Shown here: piece after piece, positions 10,613 through 20,679 of the stretch
Layout of the letters: every line of letters starts with the position of its first letter
Numbering within the stretch: position 1 is the stretch's first letter
DNA from: Epithemia pelagica
Lineage: Eukaryota > Bacillariophyta > Bacillariophyceae > Surirellales > Surirellaceae
Direction of reading: 5' to 3'
DNA length: 64,000 nt
Assembly: GCA_946965045.2 (NCBI GenBank)
Contig: OX337230.1
Location: 3,410,001 to 3,474,000 of the forward strand
Translations under genes and position numbers: made by a program
Notes under the pieces: model-generated
What the model was told of the DNA's origin: nothing
Databases searched by the model: none
Seen by the model: the letters and a program-made list of their open reading frames with translations, nothing else

Positions 10613-12560
10613 CATATTATGAAAATGATGTGTCTTGTAGAAGAATTGATGGCCGCTCTGACCATCCAGTACTAGTCTACGTAGATATACGTATGTAGGG
10701 AAATGTACCGGACAAGTATGTAGGGCATGGAATTTGGAATCTTGCTCATGAGGATTTCTGAAATAGGGAGACTATGGCTTAGTTGCGTGAAAACTACCCG
10801 TCGTCACAAAGGAGATTTCAAGTTTTTGAGTGAAGCAAAGCTCCTCTGGCTTTTGGGCTTGGTTTGCGTATCTTAACCGATGTTGGCTATAAAATCAACA
10901 TGGCAAAGGTTGTGGATGCATTGGAAGGTCTTCTGTGGATCACGGCCCTTACACCACTCTGGGTTCTGTATTTTCGAACCAAAATGTCTACAGTGGCTAC
11001 TGTTCACCTTCTGGTGACCCAGTGGTGGAATCGTGGGATGGTCCTTATGTGTTTTTTGCATGAACAACTCTCTTAGTCTCTATAACACTAGGTAGAAGCA
11101 TAGTATTCATCAATTTTGCCACCCACTTTGCCATTCAGTGGCGGCAATCGAAATTCTTTGAGTTCCGGGAGATCCTTGAACCAGACGGGAAACAAGAGTG
11201 TTTGTGGTAGCTGAAAGCATGAGAGGAGTAAACCTTCTCTGCCTACTCCCAGTGTCATGTATAGCTATAGTATAAGTCTTGTTCACGTATTGCTATTTCC
11301 GTTGCTTGGCAGTGGACAAATCTTGATCAATCAACATGGCTAGTTTACACCCAACTTGGAAGCATATAGTCGGGCTATCCGTAGAACAGTTTCAAATTGG
11401 ACTGCACCATTGCATTATTGGATACTAACCTGCACCAACTCCATGGATGGTTGTTCTTGCACTGGTGCATGGGTGGTGCTGAAAAGGTATCATTGGGCTG
11501 ACCGGATGTCCCTTTTTCGCTTCCATCCTCGACTCCAACTCCATACATGATAAAAGCTCTGCTCCTCATCGTTTGTCCTCTTTTTTGTTGTACACACTGT
11601 AGTATTTATCCAAAGAGAGATCCCTATTATTCATGGTCGGATCCACTTCTATTGCTAATTGCTACGCTCAACTAGGTACTCCTAGAGACTCTATGTATGA
11701 TCTGTCGTAGCTACTCCTGACTACCATGATTCCATTGCCGCATCTGGTCTGTACGTAGCCAACCTACCAGAAATTCTGATGGCCATTCGGCCAACATAAC
11801 TTTCAAGACGCTGATCATTGCCAATTACTACGGAGCTACCCAGGTCGACTATTTCTAGTCATCGCAAAATTGTCGGTCAAATGGCCATCAGAAATCAGAA
11901 GGTGCGATTTTACCGCGACTTGGCCAACAAAACCGAGGTAATGACTTATCCCTGAGGAACGCGAAAAAACGATGACTGCTATCACCGTATCCTAATGGCG
12001 CTTCGACCCATTTGTTGTCTTGGTTGTCCTTCATCAAGATACTTTTAGCGTTTCTCTACTCGTATACTTCAAGCGCTGAAACGACAAGTCTCAAGCCATT
12101 GACTCTGTGGGAGAGATCGCGCAACCGCAAATGCTGGTTAAGGCTGGTTAATCACTCTTCAAGATTTCAGACCAGGCATCTCCATGGTGCGAGTAACGAA
12201 GACCAATCTTCGTTGCGGCGTCCTGCCAATGCGTTGCTGGTTCGTTTCCTGAGACAACGGTGGAATCCTTCATACCAAACGGCCTTACGGACCCTTCCAC
12301 CGAACCCAACGGTACTATGTGCACACCGAATTCTCGCAAGACACAGTCTGCCCAAACAATCCATGCATATGCATCGCCTGTGACCAAGAAGAAAATAAAC
12401 CAAGTGCTTGATCAAACCAGAAACTAATATCGAACGAACAGGCACTTCTGCAATTTAAAACCGTCTACCGAGAAGCTTTCCCTCAAATGATAACGCATGG
12501 CTTTCGTACAGAACAAGTCATCGAATGTATGATCACGCCAGGTGTAGCAGGAGGAGCATA
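10613..12560. other. intergenic region, no gene supported
   Basis: Several short open frames exist (for example 12012-12383), but none shows a domain, a codon pattern or splice partners that I can support. Could include decayed gene remnants. Confidence 0.35.
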
Positions 12561-13112
12561 TCATACCCAGGGCCCAGGCTCCGCAAGTCGAAACGAAAAC
12601 GTGGGGCGTCCGTTCATTTGGGATTCTTGACTGGTAAGATCAATGACAATGCTTGGAATGGTCGGATCTCGCGGTATCTGACTAATGAACAACCCAGCAA
12701 AGAAAATTCCTGCACCGATCACCATCAAGGTAGCCATGGCTCCTTTTGCCTCGAAGTCGTTTACAACCACAACGATACCAAGGATCATAAATAAAAGGCC
12801 AACGGCCGTGCATGCCCAAAACGTCCAGCTACAAATCTTGGATCTCTTTTCGCGTCGTGGCAGCTCAATTTGGTGACAATCGTCCCATGCTTTTGCGGAT
12901 AGCAAAGTGGTCTCGATTGCATGCGGGTCGACCTTTTCTTGAACAAAGGCAAGTAGTCTTCCGTTGTCCTTGTATGCTTTCACGTTCACACTGGGCGCGA
13001 CCCTGATCATGCAGTTATGGAAAGTTTTGATGGTTCCTGCTTGACGTGCAGCATACCAAATGACAGCATTGTGGTCGCCATGGTTGAGGTGAATCTGGAG
13101 TTCGGTCGACAT
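12561..13112 (-). CDS. small membrane protein with two transmembrane helices, unknown family
   Basis: This gene encodes 183 residues and starts at the ATG at 13112. The N-terminal ~85 residues are soluble and mixed in charge, with a His-rich start (HLNHGDHN). A basic stretch (PRREKRSK) precedes two hydrophobic helices at about residues 95-117 and 123-145, separated by a short polar turn (NDFEAKGAM). The C-terminal ~35 residues are polar. This would make a helical hairpin in a membrane with the basic segment on the cytosolic side (inferred). I do not recognise the family. The hAT transposon begins 82 bp upstream of the ATG, in the presumed promoter. Confidence 0.6.
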   Translation of the reverse strand: MSTELQIHLNHGDHNAVIWYAARQAGTIKTFHNCMIRVAPSVNVKAYKDNGRLLAFVQEKVDPHAIETTLLSAKAWDDCHQIELPRREKRSKICSWTFWACTAVGLLFMILGIVVVVNDFEAKGAMATLMVIGAGIFFAGLFISQIPRDPTIPSIVIDLTSQESQMNGRPTFSFRLAEPGPWV

Positions 13113-13317
13113 GATGAACACAATTGTGGTTTGGTTTGTACTCCTAGGGCATGGAGGTTATCTCTGTATCTCTATCATCGTTGCTCCGTTTGGTAGGGTC
13201 TTCAAACTTAGGTAAATGAAATTTTTGCTTAACTTGCTATGAAATTTAGGCTAAGTTTAGGTTTTGAAGTTTAGGTAGTTTAGGTGGCTATGGAATACGG
13301 CTATGGAGTCTCATTTT

Positions 13318-15972
13318 TCAATACATAGAAATCGAACCAAACAAGTCATCATCACAATGATCCACAACTTGTTCATTCGTTGCTTTACGGACAGTGGATC
13401 TTACCTTCATTAAGTACCGTAAGTTCAGCCCAGCTCGCAGACAGACTTCCGCCTTGTCTTGCCCAAGATTACTGCGCAACTTACTCCAAACGTTGTTTTT
13501 GAGTGGCTTGGCAACTCGCTTGACAGAGATAGAGCCAGTCGAACAAATCAAAAGAAGTGGTTCAATCACAAGATCGTACAACTTTCTTGGAGGAGCAATG
13601 CTAAAAAACTCCAGCCTCCCTTGGTGGCCACCTGTGGTACTCACCCACTGACTCACCATTTGGATCGTGAGTTCGCGCTCTTCCTGGAATCGATCAGAAG
13701 GTGGACGTGGGCTCTCTGTGGGGAAGAGATCAATCCACTTGCCTGTGTGACCAAGATAGGACCTGAACTCCTGATCCACAATCAACCTGATGTCCCTTGT
13801 GTCCGGAGCTTCGACCCTTCCCCACACAGTGGGACGCATATTGGGTGGCTCGACAGGTCCAGCATTCGGTGGTGGGGGTGGAGGTGGTTCCTGTGAAGGA
13901 ATCACAAAGAACTCAATTGCATCCTGCATGCAACGAGCAATTGATGGGTGAATGATAGGTCGCTTGGGGATTCTGGACCTGAAGGGATCCACGAGAAAAG
14001 CCCAGATTTGGTACTTGTCTAAGAGACCAACTTTCCGTCCAGGTGGTTCCGATCCATCATAGTTGAACCGATTGTCGCAGAACTCAACAATGGAGTTCCG
14101 TGCCCCACGGAGATTGAAGATTGCATCAATGGATCTGCTGCCACTTGCTGTTCCTGAACCCAATACACCATTCAACTCGTTGCGCATGGCAACAATCACG
14201 GGGTAGTACGCGGAGACTGGAAAGTCATCGTCCGACACAAGCTTTGTTGCATGTTCAATCACAGCATAAATCTTGGCAACAACTTCCACCTTAGCCCATA
14301 GATCACGTGTAACTAGTCGAAGGGTTGCATCAATCTTTTCCTTACGCCTCTGTGTTTGCGAGTTGTAGTATCGCTCAAACATGGGATGGTGCCCGTTGCA
14401 CCATTCATAAAAAGGCTTTTGGTTCAGAACCGACTCCAAGGTCATACCAACCTTGTTGAACCTTGTCTCAGAGTAGTTGGAGACATTGCCACAGGTTGCT
14501 GGTAGATCGCCAGTTCGGACTAGCTCATGTCGAATCCCATCTACATTGTCTGTGGTTGAAAACTCCATCAGCATGGCAATGTCTGACAGGAGTGAATCAA
14601 TACATGGGACCTTGGCCACATCCTTTGCCAACAGGTCAATACAATGAGCACAGTCACGATTGCTCAGTATGTTGGGCTCTTTGGGGTTGTTGGACTTGTA
14701 GATTTCACATGCCTCTTTCACAACTTTCGTGGCAGCGTTGTCTGTTGCAACACAGCACAAGGGAGAATTGTACTCACGTCGCGTCTTCACCATGAAATCA
14801 ACCATGTCTTGCGTCTCAGCCTCTGTTGTATGGGCGAGGTTGCAAAGACGAGAGGCCTTTGCAAATAAACTAACACTACCTTTCGCAATGGTGTAGAGAA
14901 TGGTGCTGGTACCGTTGCAGGTGACACCATCAGCTGCAATGGTCATGCCTCCTGGAATCTTTTGCATCATGGTGTTGAGCTCTAGTTGACACTGTTTGTC
15001 AATCACCATGACGTAGCGCTTGTAGATTGTGTCTGGGTGGTGGGGCACAAACTTCATAATACCCTTACCAAACCGTGTGACGAGTTCGTCTTGGACGAAC
15101 GGGTCCAACAGACGTTGCATGGGCTCGAAGCGTGCGAGGGTAGTTTCGACAGACTTCATGATGAGACGATTGGCCATCTGTTCTGTCAGAACAGTACCAA
15201 AACTCTGTATGGACGACTGCTGGTGTTTCTTGCGACCTGCTTTGTCTCCTGGTTTGGACCTGGCCTTGTCTCGTAAACTTGTCGACAGCGAGGATACAGA
15301 ACTTGATGCACCTGAAGACTCTGATGCTATCACCCTCTCTTGGCTGAGTGGACCACCAACAATCAAACCCAATTGTTTCTTGGCACGCTTACTAGCTTGA
15401 GTTTGGCCATCACAGAGTTGGCGAATTTCAGTAGGAGCGTTCTTGCATTTCTGAACGATGTGATCAGATGCAACACTTGCATTGAAAGTCTTCCAATTTT
15501 TGTACATCTTGCAATGGATGCACACAATCTTCAAGTATCCTTCTCGATCCGGGTCAGGGGAAATCTCAAACTGCTCTCGGATGTATTGGTTGGCTTTCTT
15601 TTTGGGTGGCTTTCGCTTATTTTGCGACGACGTCGTTGAGTCGTTGGTCGTAGTATCGTCTTCATTGTTGGCGTCACTTCGTCCCGTAGCCACTTCGAAT
15701 GGTTCATCCTGCTCCTTGTCGCCTTCCGTCGTCGTCGTCGAAACCATGGCCGTCGTCGTGCCTTCTTGTTGTTGCTGTTCCTCGTCTTGTCCTTGTTGTC
15801 GTTGTGTTTCAGCTGTCAACGGTGACAGATCTTGGAACGTCACAACAGTAGTATTCGGCTGCTCGTCAGCAGTACTTTCGTTCTCCATTGCAACTTCTGC
15901 TGCTCCTGTCTCCAACAAATGTGATCGGAGTTTGTTTGATTGCTGAATCGTTTGTTGTTGTTCATCGTTCAT
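13318..15972 (-). CDS. hAT family transposase with BED-like zinc finger
   Basis: This intact single-exon gene encodes 884 residues from an ATG at 15972. The N-terminal ~130 residues are low complexity (Gln, Thr and Glu rich) and end in a basic KRKPPKKK patch. A BED-type zinc finger follows at about 135-190: C-x2-C in VCIHCKMYKNW, then DHIVQKC. The central part resembles the DUF659/RNase H-like transposase core, with TIAADGVTC and VATDNAATK as likely catalytic-strand segments. The C-terminal region (FSIAPPRKLYDLVIEPLLLI to the end) matches the position of the hAT dimerisation domain. The protein would cut and paste the surrounding element. The open frame suggests that it moved recently or is still functional; all catalytic residues would need an alignment to confirm. 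Confidence 0.88.
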   Translation of the reverse strand: MNDEQQQTIQQSNKLRSHLLETGAAEVAMENESTADEQPNTTVVTFQDLSPLTAETQRQQGQDEEQQQQEGTTTAMVSTTTTEGDKEQDEPFEVATGRSDANNEDDTTTNDSTTSSQNKRKPPKKKANQYIREQFEISPDPDREGYLKIVCIHCKMYKNWKTFNASVASDHIVQKCKNAPTEIRQLCDGQTQASKRAKKQLGLIVGGPLSQERVIASESSGASSSVSSLSTSLRDKARSKPGDKAGRKKHQQSSIQSFGTVLTEQMANRLIMKSVETTLARFEPMQRLLDPFVQDELVTRFGKGIMKFVPHHPDTIYKRYVMVIDKQCQLELNTMMQKIPGGMTIAADGVTCNGTSTILYTIAKGSVSLFAKASRLCNLAHTTEAETQDMVDFMVKTRREYNSPLCCVATDNAATKVVKEACEIYKSNNPKEPNILSNRDCAHCIDLLAKDVAKVPCIDSLLSDIAMLMEFSTTDNVDGIRHELVRTGDLPATCGNVSNYSETRFNKVGMTLESVLNQKPFYEWCNGHHPMFERYYNSQTQRRKEKIDATLRLVTRDLWAKVEVVAKIYAVIEHATKLVSDDDFPVSAYYPVIVAMRNELNGVLGSGTASGSRSIDAIFNLRGARNSIVEFCDNRFNYDGSEPPGRKVGLLDKYQIWAFLVDPFRSRIPKRPIIHPSIARCMQDAIEFFVIPSQEPPPPPPPNAGPVEPPNMRPTVWGRVEAPDTRDIRLIVDQEFRSYLGHTGKWIDLFPTESPRPPSDRFQEERELTIQMVSQWVSTTGGHQGRLEFFSIAPPRKLYDLVIEPLLLICSTGSISVKRVAKPLKNNVWSKLRSNLGQDKAEVCLRAGLNLRYLMKVRSTVRKATNEQVVDHCDDDLFGSISMY

Positions 15973-16080
15973 GTGTCATCATTGTTGTTGTTCTTGCAAA
16001 GATCCCAAAGATATGAGCCTGTCAAGATCTCATGCCAACTGCCAACATCAACGGTTGGATACCTACGGTACCTATGCCTA

Positions 16081-16889
16081 CCGTAATTTGCGGATTCCTG
16101 TCCCCCCGGAATGTACAAAAATTAAGAGGAGGGGGACAGGACTACGCAATTTTTGATAATTTTTCTTAAGATTCCATTCACACAATACAATTAATTTCTT
16201 AGTATTAATACTTCCCGGTGTTGAGTCCTTTCAAGGAGGGACCGCCCGGCGCGGAGGGTAGAATGACGAGGAGGGCAATGGTCGAGGAGGGCGCACGCCC
16301 GACAAGACAGTTGCCCGTCGAGTTATCCTCCCGACAAGCCGGGCGCGCCCGACGCGAGAGGACGGCCAGACACAGGGAAGTAGTAAACTTACTCCCTATC
16401 AAGCTGTGTAGGTAGTGAGAAATTCCTGGAAGCCATGTCACAAAGTGTCACACAAGTGTCACACACGAGAGGGAAACCGCGCGACTCGCACGAAACTACT
16501 TTCCGGTCGTACAAAAATTCCTACTGTAGTATAAAAATGTGAGACGAACTACCTACACAGTCTGGTATGGAGTTAGTAAATTAATTTTCAACCTCGGGGT
16601 TGTAGATAAGGTTTGGTCGCACAATTCCAGTCAGGGGAAAGACCGTGCTTCAATGCGTAGCCTTAACCCTAATCAAAATACCCATCATGCTTTATCTCTT
16701 GTTTCTCCTCTTTGATTCACTCCCATGTTATGTCAGGCAGTGCGATAGAAAGCTCGGAACGTGAGGAATGTGGGGGTAACCCATAAGCCCAGAAAGAACC
16801 TACAGATAAAAAGTTAGGGGGCCATGTACGTTTAAGGGGAGTGGGGGGGGGACAGGACTATAGGGGGGACAGGAATGCGCAAATTACGG
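16081..16889. mobile_element. MITE, non-autonomous relative of the pogo-like element at 52.5 kb
   Basis: Inverted ends of about 27 bp with one mismatch: CCGTAATTTGCGGATTCCTG then CCCCCC on the left (16081-16106), and its complement at 16864-16889. The left end starts directly after TA. On the right the next bases are AGTA, so the TA target duplication is imperfect. The left end closely matches the end of the transposase-bearing element at 52511 (CCGTAATTT, GGATTC and CCCCCGGAATGT in the same order), so that family could mobilise it. There is no coding capacity. It sits inside the hAT transposon, upstream of its transposase. Confidence 0.75.
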
Positions 16890-17106
16890 AGTAGTTAACA
16901 AAAGGGCATACCTAAACTTCGGTGGACATGGCGTTGAGTCTTGTAAGTTACGAAAACTTAGGCCCCTAAATTTAGGCGGAGAAACTTCGGCTAAGAAACT
17001 TGAAGACCCTAGTCTTTGCAAGCAAACCTGTGCATGAATGAAAGGTGGCCACACAAAGATCCGCAACAAAATTATTTGAACAGGATCAAAAATCCAAGAT
17101 CAAATC

Positions 17107-19410
17107 ATGACCAAAACATCTGTCTCTTTGTGTCTTGAGACTGTCTTTGTTGTGTCGCAACAATGGTTGTCCCAGTCGGAAGTCAGAAGTCGGAACTTTT
17201 GTTGCCCACCATTCACCATGAGGATTGCCGTTGAGGAGGACATGGACCCGTCCACCACCAAGTCGAGCGAGTGCCATCACCAACGACAGAGTTCCTCCTC
17301 CACCACCGACTGTTTTGGATTCCGCAAATCATCATCATCGTTTGGTTCCGTGATTTATTATTGCCTTGCTGGTTGGATGGTTGTGCTGCTGTTGGGTCCA
17401 GGACTACCTCGGTCGCATGGTTTCGGTCCATTGCAGCGGCTTGCCGGTCGTCGTCCGCTTTGTCTGCAATTCTCCTGGACAGCTCGATGGCCATTGATTC
17501 AAACTTGCCAGTGGCTTGAGGAGGTAAACTGCCACAGACGACAAAAGAGTGTCGCAACGTTTGTTCGGTTCCAGACACACTACCACCACCATCACCATGG
17601 TGCGATCCATAATTCACCGAAATCAGTGCGGTTGTCCTCTTCTGTCTCGTTATCCTCGGGTCATGTTCAAGACATGCCCGAGACGGAACAGGAACTGATT
17701 CATGGACCGGCTTTACCAATGGGTGGTAGTTTTCGGTATGGTTGCCTGGTTCGAAATTTGCAGGCCGAGGCCAAAAGCGACCCAGAGGAGGACGAGAGCG
17801 ACGTTAATGATGGTAACGATGAGACGGAACACTTGTGGATGGACCAGTTACCACAAGGGTTAAAGAGTGAATTTCGTGTGGTCAAGTATTATTGTTTACC
17901 GCCAAAATCGTTTGATTCATTTTTTGACCCACAACAACAACTGCACCAAGATCATGGCAGTTTCAATGGCGCTAAACTCGAGTCTGCCAACACGAGTCTT
18001 GATGTGAAGGACACCGACACCGGTGCAGAACACAAGAACAAATCTACCGCCTCCTCCTCGTCGGCCATTCGATCTATTATGAGTGAGAACGACATTGGTC
18101 GATTGGAATTGTCACGATCCAATCTCACACTTCCCGTCCTACTCATGCTGTTGGATCCTTTGGAATTTCCATCTCTTTCTCGTGCTCGCAAGGCCTGTCG
18201 CAAGGGCAATATCTTGGTGCATCGAGGACCCTTGCATTCCACCACCAACAACAGGACCAACGACGACGACGACGAGTCATCCTTGGGTGAGACACTCCCA
18301 TTGTTCAATCAATCCAATTGCGAAGTGGGTCGAGTCGGCGATCGTTTGTTTCCCGGTGATGTCATTGCCAAACAAATCCGCATGGGGAGTGGATATTTTC
18401 CAGTGTTGGCCTACAAACAGCCACCGTTTGAGGTACCGGTTGTGTATCAAGACGATTCCTGGGCCATGGTGAACAAACCCGCGGGTGTCGTGGTGTATGC
18501 GCACAAGAATGGGGGTCATGGAACCATGACCTTGCGGGCCGCACTACCCTTTGTCTTGGATCCACCTCGTTATGGGACCTATTCCGTCATTCGTCGACCC
18601 GCATCGGTACATCGACTCGACAAACCAACCAGTGGAATTGTCTGTGTGGCCAAAACCAAACCAGCCCTGTTACACTTGTCCCGACAATTTCATGATCGGA
18701 TTGTCCAGAAAACGTACATGGCCATTGTCAATGGCATTCCTCTGGAAAACAAAGATCTTCAAGTATCATCGCATGAGGCCTTTCACACATATGGCGTGGA
18801 TGTCGACCCTACAGCTACTGATCAGTATTGGAATGTGATTGACCAGCCCTTGGAGGAACGATCCGCCTTGACCCTTTGGCGCGCTGTACGCTATGTACCG
18901 TCGTTGCATGGGACGGACGGATACCTCACGTTGGTAGAGCTCAAACCCAAAACGGGTCGATTTCATCAACTGCGTCGTCACATGTCGTGGTACGCCCATT
19001 GTCCCCTAGTCGGGGATGATGTGTACGATGGAGGAACGCGTTCCGCTCTCAAATTTCGAGAACGAGGCTTGTTTCTGTGCGCTACCCGCATTACACTCCA
19101 ACATCCGTACTACAATACACTTCCGGAAGGACGACAAGCCTGGGATCAACTTTGGCAGGCCCAGTCGTTCGAAACGCCACCGAATGAATCGACACCCATG
19201 ACGTTCCGCAAAAGCCAGGACGACGACACAGCATCCAGTGTCACGCAATTGTGGTATTGCTCCCAAACGGATAAGGTCCTGGTTCGTGCCGAGATTGAAC
19301 TACCGAGAAAATTTTATCACTTTATGGACCATGAACAGGCGAGACATGAAAAGTTTTCGACACGCTCACAAGATGAGGAAAGGGACGACAAGCAAGTATG
19401 CAACCCGTAA
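17107..19410 (+). CDS. RluA-family RNA pseudouridine synthase, possibly organelle- or ER-targeted
   Basis: This single-exon gene encodes 767 residues from ATG 17107; a later ATG at 17218 is also possible. The catalytic domain spans about 440-690 and contains the RluA signature HRLDKPTSG, with the catalytic Asp near residue 505. It also has VNKPAGVVVYAH, QKTYMAIVNG, LKPKTGRFHQLRRH and CPLVGDDVYDGG, all typical of the family. An S4-like RNA-binding segment (about 350-410) precedes it, with a low-complexity insert (NNRTNDDDDES). The first ~340 residues are an unusual extension with a hydrophobic helix near residue 80-100 (CLAGWMVVLLLGPGLP) and low-complexity stretches; it could be a targeting region or a diatom-specific addition. 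The enzyme would isomerise uridine to pseudouridine in rRNA or tRNA; the exact target cannot be told. The hAT transposon ends 95 bp upstream. Confidence 0.88.
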   Translation: MTKTSVSLCLETVFVVSQQWLSQSEVRSRNFCCPPFTMRIAVEEDMDPSTTKSSECHHQRQSSSSTTDCFGFRKSSSSFGSVIYYCLAGWMVVLLLGPGLPRSHGFGPLQRLAGRRPLCLQFSWTARWPLIQTCQWLEEVNCHRRQKSVATFVRFQTHYHHHHHGAIHNSPKSVRLSSSVSLSSGHVQDMPETEQELIHGPALPMGGSFRYGCLVRNLQAEAKSDPEEDESDVNDGNDETEHLWMDQLPQGLKSEFRVVKYYCLPPKSFDSFFDPQQQLHQDHGSFNGAKLESANTSLDVKDTDTGAEHKNKSTASSSSAIRSIMSENDIGRLELSRSNLTLPVLLMLLDPLEFPSLSRARKACRKGNILVHRGPLHSTTNNRTNDDDDESSLGETLPLFNQSNCEVGRVGDRLFPGDVIAKQIRMGSGYFPVLAYKQPPFEVPVVYQDDSWAMVNKPAGVVVYAHKNGGHGTMTLRAALPFVLDPPRYGTYSVIRRPASVHRLDKPTSGIVCVAKTKPALLHLSRQFHDRIVQKTYMAIVNGIPLENKDLQVSSHEAFHTYGVDVDPTATDQYWNVIDQPLEERSALTLWRAVRYVPSLHGTDGYLTLVELKPKTGRFHQLRRHMSWYAHCPLVGDDVYDGGTRSALKFRERGLFLCATRITLQHPYYNTLPEGRQAWDQLWQAQSFETPPNESTPMTFRKSQDDDTASSVTQLWYCSQTDKVLVRAEIELPRKFYHFMDHEQARHEKFSTRSQDEERDDKQVCNP

Positions 19411-20103
19411 CAAGATTACGTATAGAGTGACTGCTTTCGATTCACTTGAAATGGTGGCCAACCTTCTCGGAAGCACGGGGATGAACAGAAATGTTTTTCC
19501 TGGAGTTTGAACTCTGCTCATCACTCCATGAGTCGAACCAGAACTACTGGATGATGATGAGTATATACGAGTCAGATCCATGCATCTTTGCCCTATGCCT
19601 TGCAACTTTGCCCTATGGATCGATATTGCCTCGGTTCAATGGAATGACAATGATACTGCAATATCCTGCTCAAACTAACTGTACATAGAAATGATTGACA
19701 AAGCTTTGGTTCACTATACTAGACATTTAAAACAATCATGCCATGAACACTTCATATCTATCAAATAAACACACGCATAGGCGTGAAAAGTTGACCGATC
19801 AGACCAGACAAACCAGATTCATTCTTGGTTCACGTCTGAGTCAGTCACAGGACATTCAAAATTGCACTCTTGATGCTAATCCACGGCCGAAAGGGTTTTG
19901 TACAACGGGTTGATCCATTTTTCGTCCGTCGGAGAAAGGATCCGAACATTACAAACATGTGGACAACTCTTCTTGTTTGGATTCAGCCTTCCGAACGTTC
20001 GCTTCGGTTCTCGGTCGCGCCTACAGAGAGTTTCGCTCTCGCGCTGTTTTCACCATGTGACATATACCGGAGCATGTTGTCGTGATTGGACTGCGTTCCA
20101 CGT
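19411..20103. other. intergenic region between converging genes
   Basis: Shared 3' flank of the pseudouridine synthase (plus strand) and the CAP gene (minus strand). No gene or repeat seen. Confidence 0.5.
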
Positions 20104-20679
20104 CTAATCTTTGGATAGGGCGATGTGGTTGTCGTCTTTGCTCTGGGGTTCACTACTTGGAGGGCCTCGAAAGAGTTGAACCATGTATAATCTTCCATCG
20201 TGCTTCCCACGCGCTGTTCCAACACCAAATTCCACAAACTTTCGATTCAAGATCTTTTTGTAGGCTGACCGATCACGATTCTTCATGGATTCTTGGTGCA
20301 TATCCATAACACTCGGGCCTCGTTGAATGATTTCTCCAACTTTGTACGAACCAAGGAGTGCCCGTAGCTCCGGTAAGGTTTCGGCTGCGAATGAAAGCTC
20401 CCCTTGATCCGCCATGAACTCCGCTTGCAGAAGACATATTTGGTCCAACTGTACGTTTCGTTGCAAACTTTCACGTCCTCGAAAGACGCGCTCTCGGTTG
20501 ACCAAGGCATGGGCACTTTGAAACCCCATCCGGCCCGGTATCAGCATGTGTGTGCTGCTATCACTGCTGCTAGTGCTGGACTTGGTCGAAGAGGAAGTGC
20601 AGCTCGTCATCGTCTTGGCCGACAAGTTGCGGCATGATGTATTCATCCAAGCAGGGGTGTTCATTGTTTTCCTCGCCAT
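20104..20679 (-). CDS. CAP/SCP-domain protein 1
   Basis: This gene encodes 191 residues from the ATG at 20679. After a Ser/Thr-rich N-terminus of about 50 residues comes a CAP domain (cysteine-rich secretory protein, antigen 5, PR-1; bacterial YkwD-like): ALVNRERVFRGRESL, LDQICLLQAEFMADQGEL, VGEIIQRGPS, then NRKFVEFGVGTARG and GRLYMVQLFRG. Family members are usually secreted and of varied function. No clear signal peptide is visible here. The motif that is GEN in most relatives reads GEI, and the usual His after 'GEL' is Phe (GELSF), so any metal-dependent activity is doubtful. Paralogues lie at 34030-34530 and 36187-36672. A helper frame starts upstream at a TTG; I chose the first ATG. Confidence 0.75.
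   Translation of the reverse strand: MARKTMNTPAWMNTSCRNLSAKTMTSCTSSSTKSSTSSSDSSTHMLIPGRMGFQSAHALVNRERVFRGRESLQRNVQLDQICLLQAEFMADQGELSFAAETLPELRALLGSYKVGEIIQRGPSVMDMHQESMKNRDRSAYKKILNRKFVEFGVGTARGKHDGRLYMVQLFRGPPSSEPQSKDDNHIALSKD

Larger units (their letters stand above)
13194..17011 (-). mobile_element. autonomous-type hAT transposon carrying a nested MITE
   Basis: The ends are inverted copies of TAGGGTCTTCAA (13194-13205, and reverse complement at 17000-17011), with weaker similarity further in. TAGGG is a typical hAT terminus. The element contains a full-length hAT-type transposase on the minus strand. The flanking 8-mers (CCGTTTGG on the left, GTCTTTGC on the right) agree at only 4 of 8 positions, so the target duplication is not clearly preserved. 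Removing the MITE at 16081-16889 leaves about 3.0 kb, a normal size for an autonomous hAT. The right end lies only 95 bp before the ATG of the pseudouridine synthase gene. Confidence 0.82.
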
